Below are positions 17,417 to 30,511 of a stretch of DNA of 64,000 bases, in pieces. How positions within the stretch are numbered: position 1 is the first letter of the stretch; each line of letters opens with the position of its first letter. The DNA is taken from contig NZ_CP036401.1 of NCBI RefSeq assembly GCF_004322755.1, forward strand, positions 3,968,001 through 4,032,000, in the 5' to 3' direction. The notes beneath the pieces were generated by a model. The model was not told the DNA's origin. It did no database searches and was given only the letters and a program-made list of their open reading frames with translations. The stretch comes from Pseudoduganella albidiflava (GTDB lineage: Bacteria; Pseudomonadota; Gammaproteobacteria; Burkholderiales; Burkholderiaceae_D). Made by a program: the position numbers and the translations under genes.

Positions 17417-18681
17417 GGCCTGCGTCCGGTGGCGGCGATCATGCGCGCCACGACCGTGCGCGGCGCCATCCGGTCGTCGCGCCAGTAGTCGGTGACGATT
17501 GCTTGCAGCGCTTCCACCACGGCCGGCGCCACCGCCACGCCCATGCTGGGCACCAGCGTGCCGCCGCGGGCAGCCAGGCGATAAGCCGCCCCCGATGCCT
17601 GCGCACAGCGCCCGAACGGCGCCAGGTCGGCGTCCAGGCGCACCGGCAACGCGCCCTTGGCCAGGTTCAGCTGCCGTTGCACCGGTGGCGACATCAGGGC
17701 CGAGGCAAAATCGCGCTGTGCCGGGGCCTTGGCCGCCGCGACTTTGAACGTCACGACAGAGTCCAGGGCGAAGATATAGCTTGGCGCACTGGCCGGCGCG
17801 GCGGCGCAGGCATAGTCCAGCCGGCCCGCCGCCTGCGCGTCCGCGAACACTGGACCGGCCCATTCGCCCATCAGCTGCATCCCTGCCACGCCGCGGATCA
17901 CCTCCTGCGACGCGGTGGTCCAGTCGCGCTCTGGCCGGCGGATGTCGGTGTACCGCTTCAGCCGCCGGAAGGTCTGCAGGGCGCGCTCCATGTCGGGACT
18001 GGCCAGCGCGGCCGGATCGAGCTCCACCAGCGCCCGGCGATAGAACGCCGGCCCGGCGCTGCCCAGCACCACGGTTTCCAGCAGGTGCAGGTTCTGCCAC
18101 GGCTGCCCGCCGTGCGCCAGCGGCACGACGCCTATGCGCCGGATCGCCTCGGCGGCCGCGAAGAATTCCTGCCACGTGCCGGGCGCGCGCACCCCCGCAC
18201 GCGCCAGCACGGCGGCATTCATCCACAGCCAGTTATTGCGGTGCACGTGGACCGGCACCGCGACATAGCTGCCGCGGTACTTGAGCGTGGCGGCGACCGC
18301 TGCCGGCAGCAGCTTGTCCCATCCTTCGTCCCTGGCCAGCCGGTCGATGCCGCCCAGCGCGCCCTGGCGCCCCCACTGGCCGATGGCATCCACCGGCATC
18401 ATTTGCGCGGCGGCCGGCGGATTTCCGGCCGCGATCCGCTTGCGCAGCAGCGTGATGGCATCGGCCTGGGCGTCGCCGCCACCGGCATCGCGCCAGTCGT
18501 GGCCCTGTTCCGCCATGCGGCCATGCAGCAGCGTCAGCGCCCCGGCATATTCGCCACCGGTCCAGTAGTGCAGGACCTCGAGCTCGGCGGCCATCGCCGT
18601 CCGGACGCCACCGCACGCCAGCGTGGCGAGCAGGATCGCCGCGCGGGTGCATGAACGAAGCGGATTCCGGGGTGGCGTCAA
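17413..18681 (-). CDS. Sugar-type extracellular solute-binding protein (first of a tandem pair)
   Basis: A 422-aa exported sugar-binding protein, paralogous to the gene behind it. A TTG start at 18681 is chosen because AAGGA lies 7 bp upstream; the in-frame ATG at 18714 has no ribosome site. The signal peptide ends GVRTAMA, and the mature protein begins AELEVLHYWTGGEYAGALTL, the classic start of glucose/oligosaccharide binders. VPVHVHRNNWLWMN and GVAGMQLMGEWAGPVF align with the paralogue. It is divergently transcribed from the response regulator at 18799, with 117 bp between them. No membrane components of an ABC transporter are present. Confidence 0.82.
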   Translation of the reverse strand: MTPPRNPLRSCTRAAILLATLACGGVRTAMAAELEVLHYWTGGEYAGALTLLHGRMAEQGHDWRDAGGGDAQADAITLLRKRIAAGNPPAAAQMMPVDAIGQWGRQGALGGIDRLARDEGWDKLLPAAVAATLKYRGSYVAVPVHVHRNNWLWMNAAVLARAGVRAPGTWQEFFAAAEAIRRIGVVPLAHGGQPWQNLHLLETVVLGSAGPAFYRRALVELDPAALASPDMERALQTFRRLKRYTDIRRPERDWTTASQEVIRGVAGMQLMGEWAGPVFADAQAAGRLDYACAAAPASAPSYIFALDSVVTFKVAAAKAPAQRDFASALMSPPVQRQLNLAKGALPVRLDADLAPFGRCAQASGAAYRLAARGGTLVPSMGVAVAPAVVEALQAIVTDYWRDDRMAPRTVVARMIAATGRRP

Positions 18682-18798
18682 GATCGGTTCCTTCGTAACG
18701 GAAGAGCCGGACATTATCACGCAAAGGGCTCCGGGGGAAAGCCGCGGCGGGGATGCGCCGGCGTTGAAGCGCCTGCCATAACCCGTTAATATCGCGCC

Positions 18799-19488
18799 AT
18801 GCAACTATTACTCGCCGAAGACGACCAGATTCTCGCAGCCGGCCTGGGCGCCCAGCTGGCACAGGCCGGATTCGCGGTGCAGCATGCGCCGAATGGCCCG
18901 GTCGCCGAATACCTGCTGACCAGCCAGCCCTACGATATCGCGATCATCGACCTGGGCCTGCCGATGGTCGACGGCTTGAGTGTCTTGAAGAAGGTGCGCG
19001 CGGTGCGCCCGGAGTTGCCGGTGGTGATCCTGACGGCGCTGGACAAGCTCGATGCGCGGCTGGCCAGCCTGAACGGCGGCGCGGACGATTTCATCACCAA
19101 GCCATTCATCTTTTCCGAACTGGAAGCGCGGCTGCGCGCGGTATTGCGCCGCTCGCGCCATGCCGGCAGCGGCGCCGCTCCCTTCGCCGAGCTGACCGCG
19201 GGCGCGCTGCGCTTCGACCGCGAGACGCGCCGCGCCATGGTCAATTCCGACCTGGTCGACCTGAGCCCGCGCGAAGCGATCCTGCTCGACCTGCTGCTCG
19301 CCAACACGGGCAAGGTGGTCCGCAAGGACCAGATCGCCGCCTTGTGGAACGACGACGGCAGCGGCAATTCGGCGGAAGTCCACATCTACCGGCTGCGCCG
19401 CAAGCTCGATAGTTCCGGCGTGGCGATCCGCACCATCCGCGGCCTGGGCTACCTGCTGGAAGCCGACCCGGCAGGCACGCGCGGCTGA
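18799..19488 (+). CDS. OmpR/PhoB-type response regulator, TctD-like
   Basis: A 229-aa two-component regulator. The receiver domain (1-120) has acidic residues Glu7, Asp8 and Asp9, the phospho-acceptor Asp51 in IIDLGLPMVDG, and Lys near 102 in ITKPF. A winged-helix output domain of the OmpR type (about 130-225) ends with VAIRTIRGLGYLLE. It shares one base with the kinase gene that follows (TGATG), so the two are coupled. Divergent from the sugar-binding protein pair, it most likely controls them and perhaps the galactoside locus beyond. Confidence 0.93.
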   Translation: MQLLLAEDDQILAAGLGAQLAQAGFAVQHAPNGPVAEYLLTSQPYDIAIIDLGLPMVDGLSVLKKVRAVRPELPVVILTALDKLDARLASLNGGADDFITKPFIFSELEARLRAVLRRSRHAGSGAAPFAELTAGALRFDRETRRAMVNSDLVDLSPREAILLDLLLANTGKVVRKDQIAALWNDDGSGNSAEVHIYRLRRKLDSSGVAIRTIRGLGYLLEADPAGTRG

Positions 19489-20939
19489 TGCCCTGGCCAA
19501 GGCGCCCGAGGCCTGCGGTCGACTGGTCGCTGCGTTCGCAGCTGGTGGCCTGGGTGCTGCTGCCGCAACTGGTGCTGTGGGTCGCCGGCGGTGCCGCCAC
19601 CTATCGCCTGGCGGTGAACTACGTCAACGAAGCGGCCGACGCCACCCTGTCGCAGGCCGCGCGCACGCTGGCACGCCAGGTCAAGCCGATCGGCAACGGG
19701 CTGTTGATCGACCTGCCGCGCGCCGCGCAGAATATCCTGGAAGCCGACCCGAACGACCGCTTCCTGTACACCGTCAGCACGCCGCCCGGCCGGTTCATCC
19801 TCGGTAACAATGCCATTCCGCTGCCGCCCGCCCACATGCGGCCGCGCCCGAACGATCCCTATTTCTACGACGGTGAAATGGTGCCGGACGAGTCGGGATC
19901 CACGCCGGGCCCGGCCAAGGTGCGGGTGGCGGCGCTGTACCTGAAGAATGGCGAAGTGAATGGCCGCCAGCAATGGATGCTGGTACAGGTGGCGCGCGGG
20001 GTGGCGGCGCGCGAGTCCATCTGGAAGCGGATCCTGCTCGACACCCTGCTGCCGCTGTCGGCATTGATCATGCTGATGACGGTGATCGTCTGGGCCGGCA
20101 CCGGCGCCGGACTCGCGCCGCTGCTGCGCCTGCGCCGCGAAGTGGAAGGCCGCTCGCCGAACGACCTCACCCCGCTGCGCGCCGAAGCGGCCCCGCGCGA
20201 ACTGCGCTCGCTGGTGCGCGCGCTGAACGCCCTGCTGGCCGCGGTGCGCCAGAATGTCGATGCCCAGAAGCGCTTCATCGCCGATGCCGCCCACCAGTTG
20301 CGCACGCCGCTGGCGGGCCTGATCAGCCACGCCGAACTGGCACTGGGCGCGACCAACGACAAGGCCCTGGTGGCGCGCCTGACCATGCTGCACCAGAGCG
20401 CCACGCGCAGCGCCCACCTCATTTCCCGCATGCTGATGCTGGCGCGCGCCGAGCCCGAGGCGGCCATGGTGCGGGAGCGCTCGCCCGTCGAACTGAGCGC
20501 GCTGGTCGAGCAGGTGGTCGCGGACATGGTGCCGAAGGCGCTGCGTGCCGGCGCCGATCTCGGCATCGCCGACCAGGGCGCGGCGGACGATCCGGCTGGT
20601 CTTCAGGTGCTGGCCAATCCGATGCTGCTGACCGAGGCGCTCGTCAACATCCTCGACAACGCCATCGAATATGCCGGCTCGGGCAGCGAGATCACCGTGG
20701 CCCTGCGGCGCGATGGCGGCCATGCCCGCATCAGCGTCAGCGACAACGGCCCCGGCATCGCCCGCGCCGACCATGCGCGCGTGTTCGACCGGTTCGTACG
20801 TGCCACCGACCAGGGCCTGGGCTGCGGGCTGGGCCTGGCGATCGTGCAGGAGATCGTCATGCAGCATGGCGGCAGCGTGGCGCTGGAAGATGTCGAGCCG
20901 CACGGCCTGGAGGTGATCGTCAAGCTGCCCTTGCTGTGA
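19488..20939 (+). CDS. Sensor histidine kinase, TctE-like
   Basis: A 483-aa membrane kinase with two transmembrane helices (about 19-39 and 185-205) around a periplasmic 2CSK_N-type sensor region (TLSQAARTLARQVKPIGNGL, then FLYTVSTPPGRFILG). Then come a HAMP-like linker, the H box with His269 (FIADAAHQLRTPLAGL), the N box (LVNILDNAIEYAG) and G boxes (DNGPGIA, GLGCGLGLAIV). The architecture matches TctE/QseC-class kinases. Known TctE kinases often work with periplasmic binding proteins. Here two divergently encoded sugar binders are the natural candidates. Confidence 0.92.
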   Translation: MPWPRRPRPAVDWSLRSQLVAWVLLPQLVLWVAGGAATYRLAVNYVNEAADATLSQAARTLARQVKPIGNGLLIDLPRAAQNILEADPNDRFLYTVSTPPGRFILGNNAIPLPPAHMRPRPNDPYFYDGEMVPDESGSTPGPAKVRVAALYLKNGEVNGRQQWMLVQVARGVAARESIWKRILLDTLLPLSALIMLMTVIVWAGTGAGLAPLLRLRREVEGRSPNDLTPLRAEAAPRELRSLVRALNALLAAVRQNVDAQKRFIADAAHQLRTPLAGLISHAELALGATNDKALVARLTMLHQSATRSAHLISRMLMLARAEPEAAMVRERSPVELSALVEQVVADMVPKALRAGADLGIADQGAADDPAGLQVLANPMLLTEALVNILDNAIEYAGSGSEITVALRRDGGHARISVSDNGPGIARADHARVFDRFVRATDQGLGCGLGLAIVQEIVMQHGGSVALEDVEPHGLEVIVKLPLL

Positions 20940-21180
20940 CAAGCCGGCAGGAAGGGCTCCCCCACCTGCAAACCGGCCGACGATACATCAGTAGTGCAGA
21001 CCTTCCGGCCATCGACTGGCACAGTGCGTCATCGGGGCAAATACACTGTTCGGTTTTGACACACTGTTGCGCCCACCTGCGTCAAAGCCCTTCCGCATCC
21101 GGTGGCGCAATCGGCTTCCCGCCTGTGCCCGCTGGGCGCCAGGTCCCGCCTCGCCCCGCATCGCCCCGCATCGCGCTCTT

Positions 21181-21196
21181 TGGCACGATTATCGCT
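21181..21196 (+). promoter_or_regulatory. Sigma-54-like promoter upstream of pqqA
   Basis: TGGCACG-N4-TCGCT, with GG and GC exactly 10 bp apart, matches the sigma-54 consensus TGGCACG-N4-TTGCW at all but one base. It lies about 95 bp before the pqqA start. The rest of 20940-21291 shows no gene. If real, transcription of the PQQ operon needs RpoN and an enhancer-binding activator; none is encoded nearby. Confidence 0.5.
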
Positions 21197-21291
21197 TTAT
21201 GCCTGTGACTGCACGAACCGTGCGGTAAGCCCTTGAGCCGTCCGTCCGCGTAACCGGCCTGCTCATCACACCAATCTGGAGGAGACCTATC

Positions 21292-21366
21292 ATGACCTGG
21301 AGCAAACCGGAATTTACCGACCTGCGTTTCGGATTTGAAATCACGATGTATATCGCAAACCGCTAG
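21292..21366 (+). CDS. pqqA: PQQ precursor peptide PqqA
   Basis: A 24-residue peptide, the substrate from which pyrroloquinoline quinone is built. The Glu16-x-x-x-Tyr20 pair in [10 protein letters not shown] is the pair that PqqE cross-links. The preceding GGAGGAG (21278-21284) is a very strong ribosome site, as expected for a peptide made in excess over the enzymes. It is too short for routine gene callers, but its length and sequence match known PqqA peptides. pqqB follows after 66 bp. Confidence 0.97.
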   Translation: MTWSKPEFTDLRFGFEITMYIANR

Positions 21367-21432
21367 GGCCTTGCCCAGGAAACCGTGCCGCAGGGTCAGC
21401 CGGGCACAGGTTTCCGTCCACTGAACGACACC

Positions 21433-22394
21433 ATGAAAATCATCGTATTGGGTTCGGCAGCTGGGGGCGGCTTCCCGCAGTGGAACTGCAACTGCCGCAA
21501 TTGCGCGGGCGTGCGCAGCGGCACGCTTGCCGCCACGGCCCGTACCCAATCGTCGATCGCGGTCTCGGGCGATGGCAAGGACTGGGTGCTGATCAACGCG
21601 TCTCCCGACATCCTGGCGCAGATCCGCGCGAGCCGGCGCTGCAGCCGTCGCGGGCAAAGCGCGATTCCGGCATCGCCGCCGTGATGCTGATGGATGCGCA
21701 GATCGACCATGTCACCGGTCTGTTGATGCTGCGCGAGGGAAGGCCGCTGCCACTCTACTGCACCGCATCGGTATGGAACGATCTCAACACCAGCCTGCCC
21801 CTGGCGCCGGTGCTGTCGCACTACTGCGGCGTGCACTGGCACCCGTTGCACACCATCGGCGACGGCCCCGGAATGCAGGCGGTCCAGGTGCCGGGCATCG
21901 ACGGCCTCCGTTTCACGCCGCTGGCCCTGTCCAGCAAGGCGCCGCCGTATTCGCCGCACCGCGCGCAGCCGGGCATCGGCGACAATATCGGCCTGCTGAT
22001 CGAGGATACCGACAGCGGCAGGTCGCTGTTCTACGCGCCGGGGCTGGGCATGATCGAACCGCAGGTCGATGCCGCCATGCGCCAGGCCGACTGCGTGCTG
22101 GTCGATGGCACGTTCTGGCGCGCCGACGAGATGATCGAACTGGGCTTTTCCAGCAAAAGCGCGGCCGACATGGGCCATTTGCCGCAGTCGGGCGAGGCCG
22201 GGATGATCGCGGTGCTGGATAGCCTGGATAGCCTGGATGCGCACGGGGATGCACGGCGCCAGACGGAACGGCGCAAGATCCTCATTCATATCAATAACAC
22301 CAACCCGATCCTGGACGACGGCTCGGCGCAGCGTGCGCTGCTGGCGCGCCACGGTATCGAAGTCGCCTTCGACGGCATGGAGATCGTCCTGTGA
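21433..22394 (+). pseudogene. pqqB: PqqB, interrupted by a one-base frameshift
   Basis: PqqB is a metallo-beta-lactamase-fold hydroxylase acting on the PqqA-derived tyrosine. The frame from 21433 encodes the expected start ([20 protein letters not shown]) up to ILAQIRA, then runs out of frame to a stop at 21684. The correct protein continues in another frame from [20 protein letters not shown] through DAQIDHVTGLLMLRE to the natural end, overlapping pqqC by 4 bp. The break lies at about 21631-21636 and is explained by loss of one base, probably a C in AGCC(C)GG. Repaired length would be 320 aa. A short LDSLDSLDA tandem near 22220-22240 is also unusual. A real mutation or a sequencing error are both possible. 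Confidence 0.85.
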
Positions 22395-23083
22395 CGAGCG
22401 CACCGGCCTGGAGCCGCACCGAGTTCGAAGCGCAATTGCGCGCGCGCGGCGCCGGCTACCACATCAATCATCCGTTCAACGTCAGGATGAACAGCGGCCT
22501 GCTGCGCGAGGACCAGATCCGCGGCTGGGTTGCCAACCGATTTTATTACCAGGTCAACATCCCGCAAAAGGACGCCGCGATCATCGCCAACTGCCCCGAT
22601 CGGGAAACTCGCCGCAAATGGGTGCGCCGCATCCTCGACCATGACGGCTGGGACGGCAACGATGGGGGCATCGAGGCCTGGCTGCGGCTCGGGGCAGCGG
22701 TCGGCCTCGAAGACGGGGTGTTATGGTCGCAACGCCACGTGGTGCCCGGTGTCCGTTTCGCTGTCGATGCCTATGTCAATTTCGCGCGCCAGGCGCCCTG
22801 GCAGGAGGCGGTCTGCTCGTCACTGACGGAAATGTTCGCACCGCAGATCCACAAGGACCGCCTGGCCAACTGGCCTGCCCACTATGGCTGGATCGACCAG
22901 GCGGGCCTGCAGTATTTCCGCGGCCGTATTTCGCTGGCCGAACGCGACGTCGAGCACGGCCTGCAGGTCACGCTCGATCATTTCACGACGCGCGCCCAGC
23001 AGGAGCGTGCGCTCGAGATCCTGCAGTTCAAGCTCGACATCCTGTGGTCCATGCTCGATGCGATCGAAAAAGCCTACCCTTGA
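22391..23083 (+). CDS. pqqC: Pyrroloquinoline-quinone synthase PqqC
   Basis: A 230-aa cofactorless oxidase that catalyses the last step of PQQ formation (ring closure and eight-electron oxidation of AHQQ). Family signatures: [49 protein letters not shown] and [16 protein letters not shown]. It starts with GTG at 22391, overlapping the pqqB stop (GTGA), so its translation normally depends on ribosomes finishing pqqB. The frameshift in pqqB may therefore lower PqqC as well. Confidence 0.96.
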   Translation: MTSAPAWSRTEFEAQLRARGAGYHINHPFNVRMNSGLLREDQIRGWVANRFYYQVNIPQKDAAIIANCPDRETRRKWVRRILDHDGWDGNDGGIEAWLRLGAAVGLEDGVLWSQRHVVPGVRFAVDAYVNFARQAPWQEAVCSSLTEMFAPQIHKDRLANWPAHYGWIDQAGLQYFRGRISLAERDVEHGLQVTLDHFTTRAQQERALEILQFKLDILWSMLDAIEKAYP

Positions 23084-23097
23084 CCTCAGGTGCCACG

Positions 23098-23361
23098 ATG
23101 ACGACGATTCCCGACAAGCCGCTTCTTTCCCGCCTGTTCCGCATGCAGTGGGAGGAAGCGCAAGGCCAGTATGTCCTGCTGTACCCGGAAGGCATGGTGA
23201 AGCTCAACCAGAGCGCGGCCGAGATCCTGAAACGCTGCGACGGCCAGCGCAGCGTACCGGCCATCGTCGACGAGCTGGAACAGGCGTTCAAGGCCAGCGG
23301 CCTGGGGGCCGATGTCGATGAATTCCTGCGCACCGCCTGCGCACGTGGCTGGCTGGCCTGA
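23098..23361 (+). CDS. pqqD: PqqA-binding chaperone PqqD
   Basis: An 87-aa RRE-type peptide chaperone that presents PqqA to the radical-SAM enzyme PqqE. Recognised by [18 protein letters not shown], then [14 protein letters not shown] and a C-terminal helix region ([14 protein letters not shown]). It sits 14 bp after pqqC and 10 bp before pqqE, the usual order. Separate pqqD and pqqE is the common betaproteobacterial arrangement. Confidence 0.95.
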   Translation: MTTIPDKPLLSRLFRMQWEEAQGQYVLLYPEGMVKLNQSAAEILKRCDGQRSVPAIVDELEQAFKASGLGADVDEFLRTACARGWLA

Positions 23362-23371
23362 GCCCGCGGCC

Positions 23372-24520
23372 ATGAACGCCCCCGAACCCCGCCAGGCCAT
23401 CGCGGCGCCACTCTGGCTGCTGGCGGAGCTGACCTATCGCTGCCCCCTCCACTGCGCCTTCTGTTACAACCCTGTCGATTACGCCAGGGACCGCGCGGAA
23501 CTCTCCACCGAGCAATGGTTCGACGTGATGCGCCAGGCACGCCAGCTCGGTGCCGCGCAGCTAGGGTTTTCGGGCGGCGAGCCACTGGTGCGCGACGACC
23601 TCGAACAACTGGTCGGCGAAGGCCGCCGGCTCGGGTTCTACACCAACCTGATCACCTCCGGCATCGGCCTGACCGAAACGCGCCTGGCCCGCATGAAGGA
23701 ACTCGGGCTGGACCATATCCAGCTGTCGTTCCAGGACTCGACCCGGGAAATCAACGATTTCCTGTCCAGCACCCGGACCTTCGACCTGAAAGCACGGGTA
23801 GCCAGGCTGATCAAGCAGTATGACTATCCGATGGTGCTCAATGTCGTGCTGCACCGCTTCAACCTCGACCATGTCGACCGCATCATCGACATGGCCCTGG
23901 AGATGGGCGTCGACTACCTGGAACTGGCAAACACGCAGTATTACGGCTGGGGCCTGGTCAACCGGGCACAGTTGATGCCCACGCGCGAGCAACTGCGGCG
24001 TGCCGAGGTCGTGGTCAACGACTATCGCTCCCGGATCGGCAACAAGGTGCGGATCCTGTTCGTGGTGCCCGACTATTTCGAGGAGCGCCCCAAGGCATGC
24101 ATGAACGGCTGGGGTTCCGTCTTCCTCGGCATTGCCCCGGACGGCACCGCCCTGCCCTGCCACGCCGCCCGCTCGCTGCCGGGCATCGCTTTTCCCAACG
24201 TTCGTGAATACAGCCTGAAGGACATCTGGTACGCCAGCGGCGCCTTCAATCGCTACCGCGGCGATGCCTGGATGAAGTCACCCTGCCGCGCTTGCCCCGA
24301 GAAAGACAAGGATTTCGGTGGCTGCCACTGCCAGGCCTACGCACTGACCGGGGACGCCGCAAATGCCGACCCGGTATGCTCTCGGTCGCCGCGACACGCC
24401 GACGTGCATGCCATCGTCATGCAGGCCCAACGGGAACAGGAAGCGACGCGGCAGCAGCAGGTCCAGCCGATCGTGTTCCGCACGGACGCGAACTCGCGCC
24501 GCGGCGGGCGCGGGCCGTAG
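23372..24520 (+). CDS. pqqE: PqqA peptide cyclase PqqE (radical SAM)
   Basis: A 382-aa radical-SAM/SPASM enzyme that makes the Glu-Tyr carbon-carbon bond in PqqA. The 4Fe-4S/SAM motif is Cys24, Cys28, Cys31 (CPLHCAFC), followed by FSGGEPL. The C-terminal SPASM cysteines appear around [27 protein letters not shown] and DPVCS. The start at 23372 is used rather than the longer in-frame extension because it avoids overlapping pqqD. It is the last recognisable gene of the operon. No pqqF-like protease gene is in the window. Confidence 0.95.
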   Translation: MNAPEPRQAIAAPLWLLAELTYRCPLHCAFCYNPVDYARDRAELSTEQWFDVMRQARQLGAAQLGFSGGEPLVRDDLEQLVGEGRRLGFYTNLITSGIGLTETRLARMKELGLDHIQLSFQDSTREINDFLSSTRTFDLKARVARLIKQYDYPMVLNVVLHRFNLDHVDRIIDMALEMGVDYLELANTQYYGWGLVNRAQLMPTREQLRRAEVVVNDYRSRIGNKVRILFVVPDYFEERPKACMNGWGSVFLGIAPDGTALPCHAARSLPGIAFPNVREYSLKDIWYASGAFNRYRGDAWMKSPCRACPEKDKDFGGCHCQAYALTGDAANADPVCSRSPRHADVHAIVMQAQREQEATRQQQVQPIVFRTDANSRRGGRGP

Positions 24521-24916
24521 ACCAACTACGTGACCGACTGGCGATGGTGGCGGCATTGAAGCAGGCATCGTGGTCGTGAGGCGAGGTCGGGCAGTGCCCG
24601 GTTTCGCTACAGGTTTCGCGACGGAATCGGAGCCTGTCCCCGAAGAACATTAAACCGGTGACAGGCTCCGATTCCTTTCGGAAGCTTCCTGAAAACCGGT
24701 GACAGGCTCCGATTATGACAGGCTCCAATTATGTTCGAAAGGTTCTCGAAACCGGAGCCTGTCCCCGGCTTCGATAAAGGTTTCGCGGCGAAATCGGAGC
24801 CTGTCACCGGTTTCGTTACAGGTTTCGCGGCGAAATCGGAGCCTGTCCCCGGTTTTTTCGACGAAATCGGAGCCTGTCCCCGGTTTTTTCGGTAACAATT
24901 TGAATGGTCAAAAGCA

Positions 24917-24950
24917 AAAAACCCCGCCAGCACACGCTAGCGGGGTTTTT
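24917..24950. terminator. Bidirectional intrinsic terminator
   Basis: Eleven-bp stem AAAAACCCCGC / GCGGGGTTTTT with a 12-nt loop, which has A runs on one side and T runs on the other, so it can act on both strands. It could end pqq transcription from the left and rrn transcription from the right. It directly follows the 5S remnant on the minus strand. Confidence 0.75.
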
Positions 24951-24957
24951 CTATGTA

Positions 24958-24996
24958 ACAGCCTGACGGTAACCTACTTTCACACTGGTTGCAGTA
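24958..24996 (-). pseudogene. Remnant of a second 5S rRNA 3' end
   Basis: About 39 bp here match the 3' end of the intact 5S gene at 25132-25170 with one mismatch (GACGGTAACC against GACGATAACC), then diverge. Each copy is followed on the minus strand by an intrinsic terminator. It looks like what remains of a duplicated terminal 5S gene. Confidence 0.75.
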
Positions 24997-25089
24997 GCGA
25001 CGTCGGGCAGTGCCCGGCGGAGCAATCGGCGCATTCGACAGCTTGAAGCGGAGCCCGACAGCATGCTGCAATCCATAAGCACAAATGAA

Positions 25090-25119
25090 AAAAGCCCACC
25101 AGATCACTGGTGGGCTTTT
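25090..25119. terminator. rrn operon terminator
   Basis: A perfect 13-bp stem (AAAAGCCCACCAG / CTGGTGGGCTTTT) with a 4-nt loop, just past the 5S gene on the minus strand and ending in T residues. The operon reads right to left, so this is its natural end. Confidence 0.85.
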
Positions 25120-25131
25120 CTCGGTATAACA

Positions 25132-25246
25132 GCCTGACGATAACCTACTTTCACACTGGTTGCAGCACTATCATCGGCGCAAAGTCGTTTCACGGTCCTG
25201 TTCGGGATGGGAAGGGGTGGGACCGACTTGCTATGGTCATCAGGCA
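25132..25246 (-). rRNA. rrf: 5S ribosomal RNA
   Basis: A 5S gene of about 115 nt. The minus strand begins TGCCTGATGACCATAGCAAG and contains the conserved CCCATCCCGAACAG loop and GTGAAACG, ending near AGTAGGTTATCGTCAGGC. It is the last gene of the rrn operon. Ends are approximate to a few bases. Confidence 0.95.
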
Positions 25247-25368
25247 TGACTTGTACGCAGTGCCGTCCCCTGTGGGGCAACGTCACTGCTCAATCCGGAA
25301 GAAGTAAAGCGAGGGTAACTCTCATCAAAGAGTAAATGCGAGGAATCATGATTGATTCATAACCGTCA

Positions 25369-28262
<2,894 letters not shown>

Positions 28263-28384
28263 ACGGCTATAGCGCAAGCATTTACTACTGTGTTTGATGA
28301 GTTTTTGTATGCGTTCCTTTCGGAACACTACCCTAAGTGTATTCATTGCTGAATACGCTTAATAAAACTTTACTTCTTCCAGAT

Positions 28385-28397
28385 TGTTAAAGAGCGA
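28385..28397 (-). promoter_or_regulatory. boxA antitermination element in the 16S-23S spacer
   Basis: On the minus strand GCTCTTTAACAA, the boxA motif bound by NusB/NusE, lies between tRNA-Ala and the 23S gene. A second copy is in the leader before 16S. The spacer (28263-28466) holds no other gene. Confidence 0.75.
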
Positions 28398-28466
28398 AAC
28401 AGCAGTGATCTCTAAAAGATCAAATTTAAACCGCAGGGCTTAGATTTGATTTCTTAACAGAAGCGA

Positions 28467-28542
28467 TGGTGGAGGATGACGGGATCGAACCGACGACCCC
28501 CTGCTTGCAAAGCAGGTGCTCTCCCAGCTGAGCTAATCCCCC
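28467..28542 (-). tRNA. tRNA-Ala (TGC)
   Basis: A 76-nt tRNA with encoded CCA. The acceptor stem is GGGGGAT/ATCCTCC, the anticodon TGC in CTTTGCAAG, and the T loop GGTTCGATCC. It is the second tRNA of the rrn spacer, the usual Ile-Ala order. Confidence 0.98.
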
Positions 28543-28549
28543 GTGTTCG

Positions 28550-28626
28550 TGGTGGGTCTGGTTGGGCTCGAACCAACGACCCCCGCGTTATCAACACGGT
28601 GCTCTAACCAGCTGAGCTACAGACCC
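28550..28626 (-). tRNA. tRNA-Ile (GAT)
   Basis: A 77-nt tRNA with encoded CCA. The acceptor stem is GGGTCTG/CAGACCC, the anticodon GAT in GTTGATAAC, and the T loop GGTTCGAGCC. It follows 16S in the rrn operon, 7 bp before tRNA-Ala. Confidence 0.98.
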
Positions 28627-28704
28627 GCGCGCTTCTACTGTTTCTCTAACAACAGCCGATAAGTGTGAGCGTTTGATGCACGATCTTGCGATCAGTGCCG
28701 ACTC

Positions 28705-30238
<1,534 letters not shown>

Positions 30239-30409
30239 AATCTCTGTTGTCCGACATTTCTGTCGGGGTCACTTACTCAAGAATACTGACGAATCATCCG
30301 AAGATGATCACGTTTATTTCTTGTGTAAGCGTTTGATGCTATATATTTTGAGCTTCAGGACCGAAGTCCTGGGCACATCACATCAAACGCCCACACTTAT
30401 CGACTGTTG

Positions 30410-30420
30410 ATTGTTAAAGA
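30410..30420 (-). promoter_or_regulatory. boxA in the rrn leader
   Basis: TTCTTTAACAA on the minus strand, immediately before the 16S processing stem. The leader 30239-30511 contains no gene: it holds the stem, the boxA and an AT-rich stretch. Confidence 0.7.
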
Positions 30421-30511
30421 ATTCTGCCCTTGAAGGCACGCTGCGGATCTCGTTGAACTTTCGTTCGACCCGGCGACAAATCGTTGTGTTTGTCAGCAGC
30501 AGAGAGATGAG

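Larger units (their letters stand above)
24586..25017. repeat. Cluster of GGAGCCTGTC repeats bracketed by 16-bp direct repeats
   Basis: The gene-free stretch 24521-25131 contains eight copies of a core GGAGCCTGTC: five forward (24629, 24754, 24796, 24838, 24869) and three reverse (24660, 24701, 24717). Most extend to AAATCGGAGCCTGTCCCCGG or its complement. Forward and reverse copies can form stem-loops. The cluster is bracketed by two copies of GTCGGGCAGTGCCCGG (24586-24601 and 25002-25017), themselves palindromic. It lies between pqqE and the rrn operon. The origin is unknown to me. Confidence 0.8.

Noticed and set aside
16127..18226. 699-residue form of the second sugar-binding protein
   Set aside because: The extension lies over the coding sequence of the upstream paralogue in another frame; the coupled start at 17416 gives a proper signal peptide.
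24586..25017. CRISPR array
   Set aside because: Repeat copies occur in both orientations with irregular spacing, and no cas genes are nearby.
28467..28626. tRNA genes as integration sites
   Set aside because: Both tRNAs are intact within a normal rrn spacer, and no duplicated tRNA 3' ends or integrase genes were seen.
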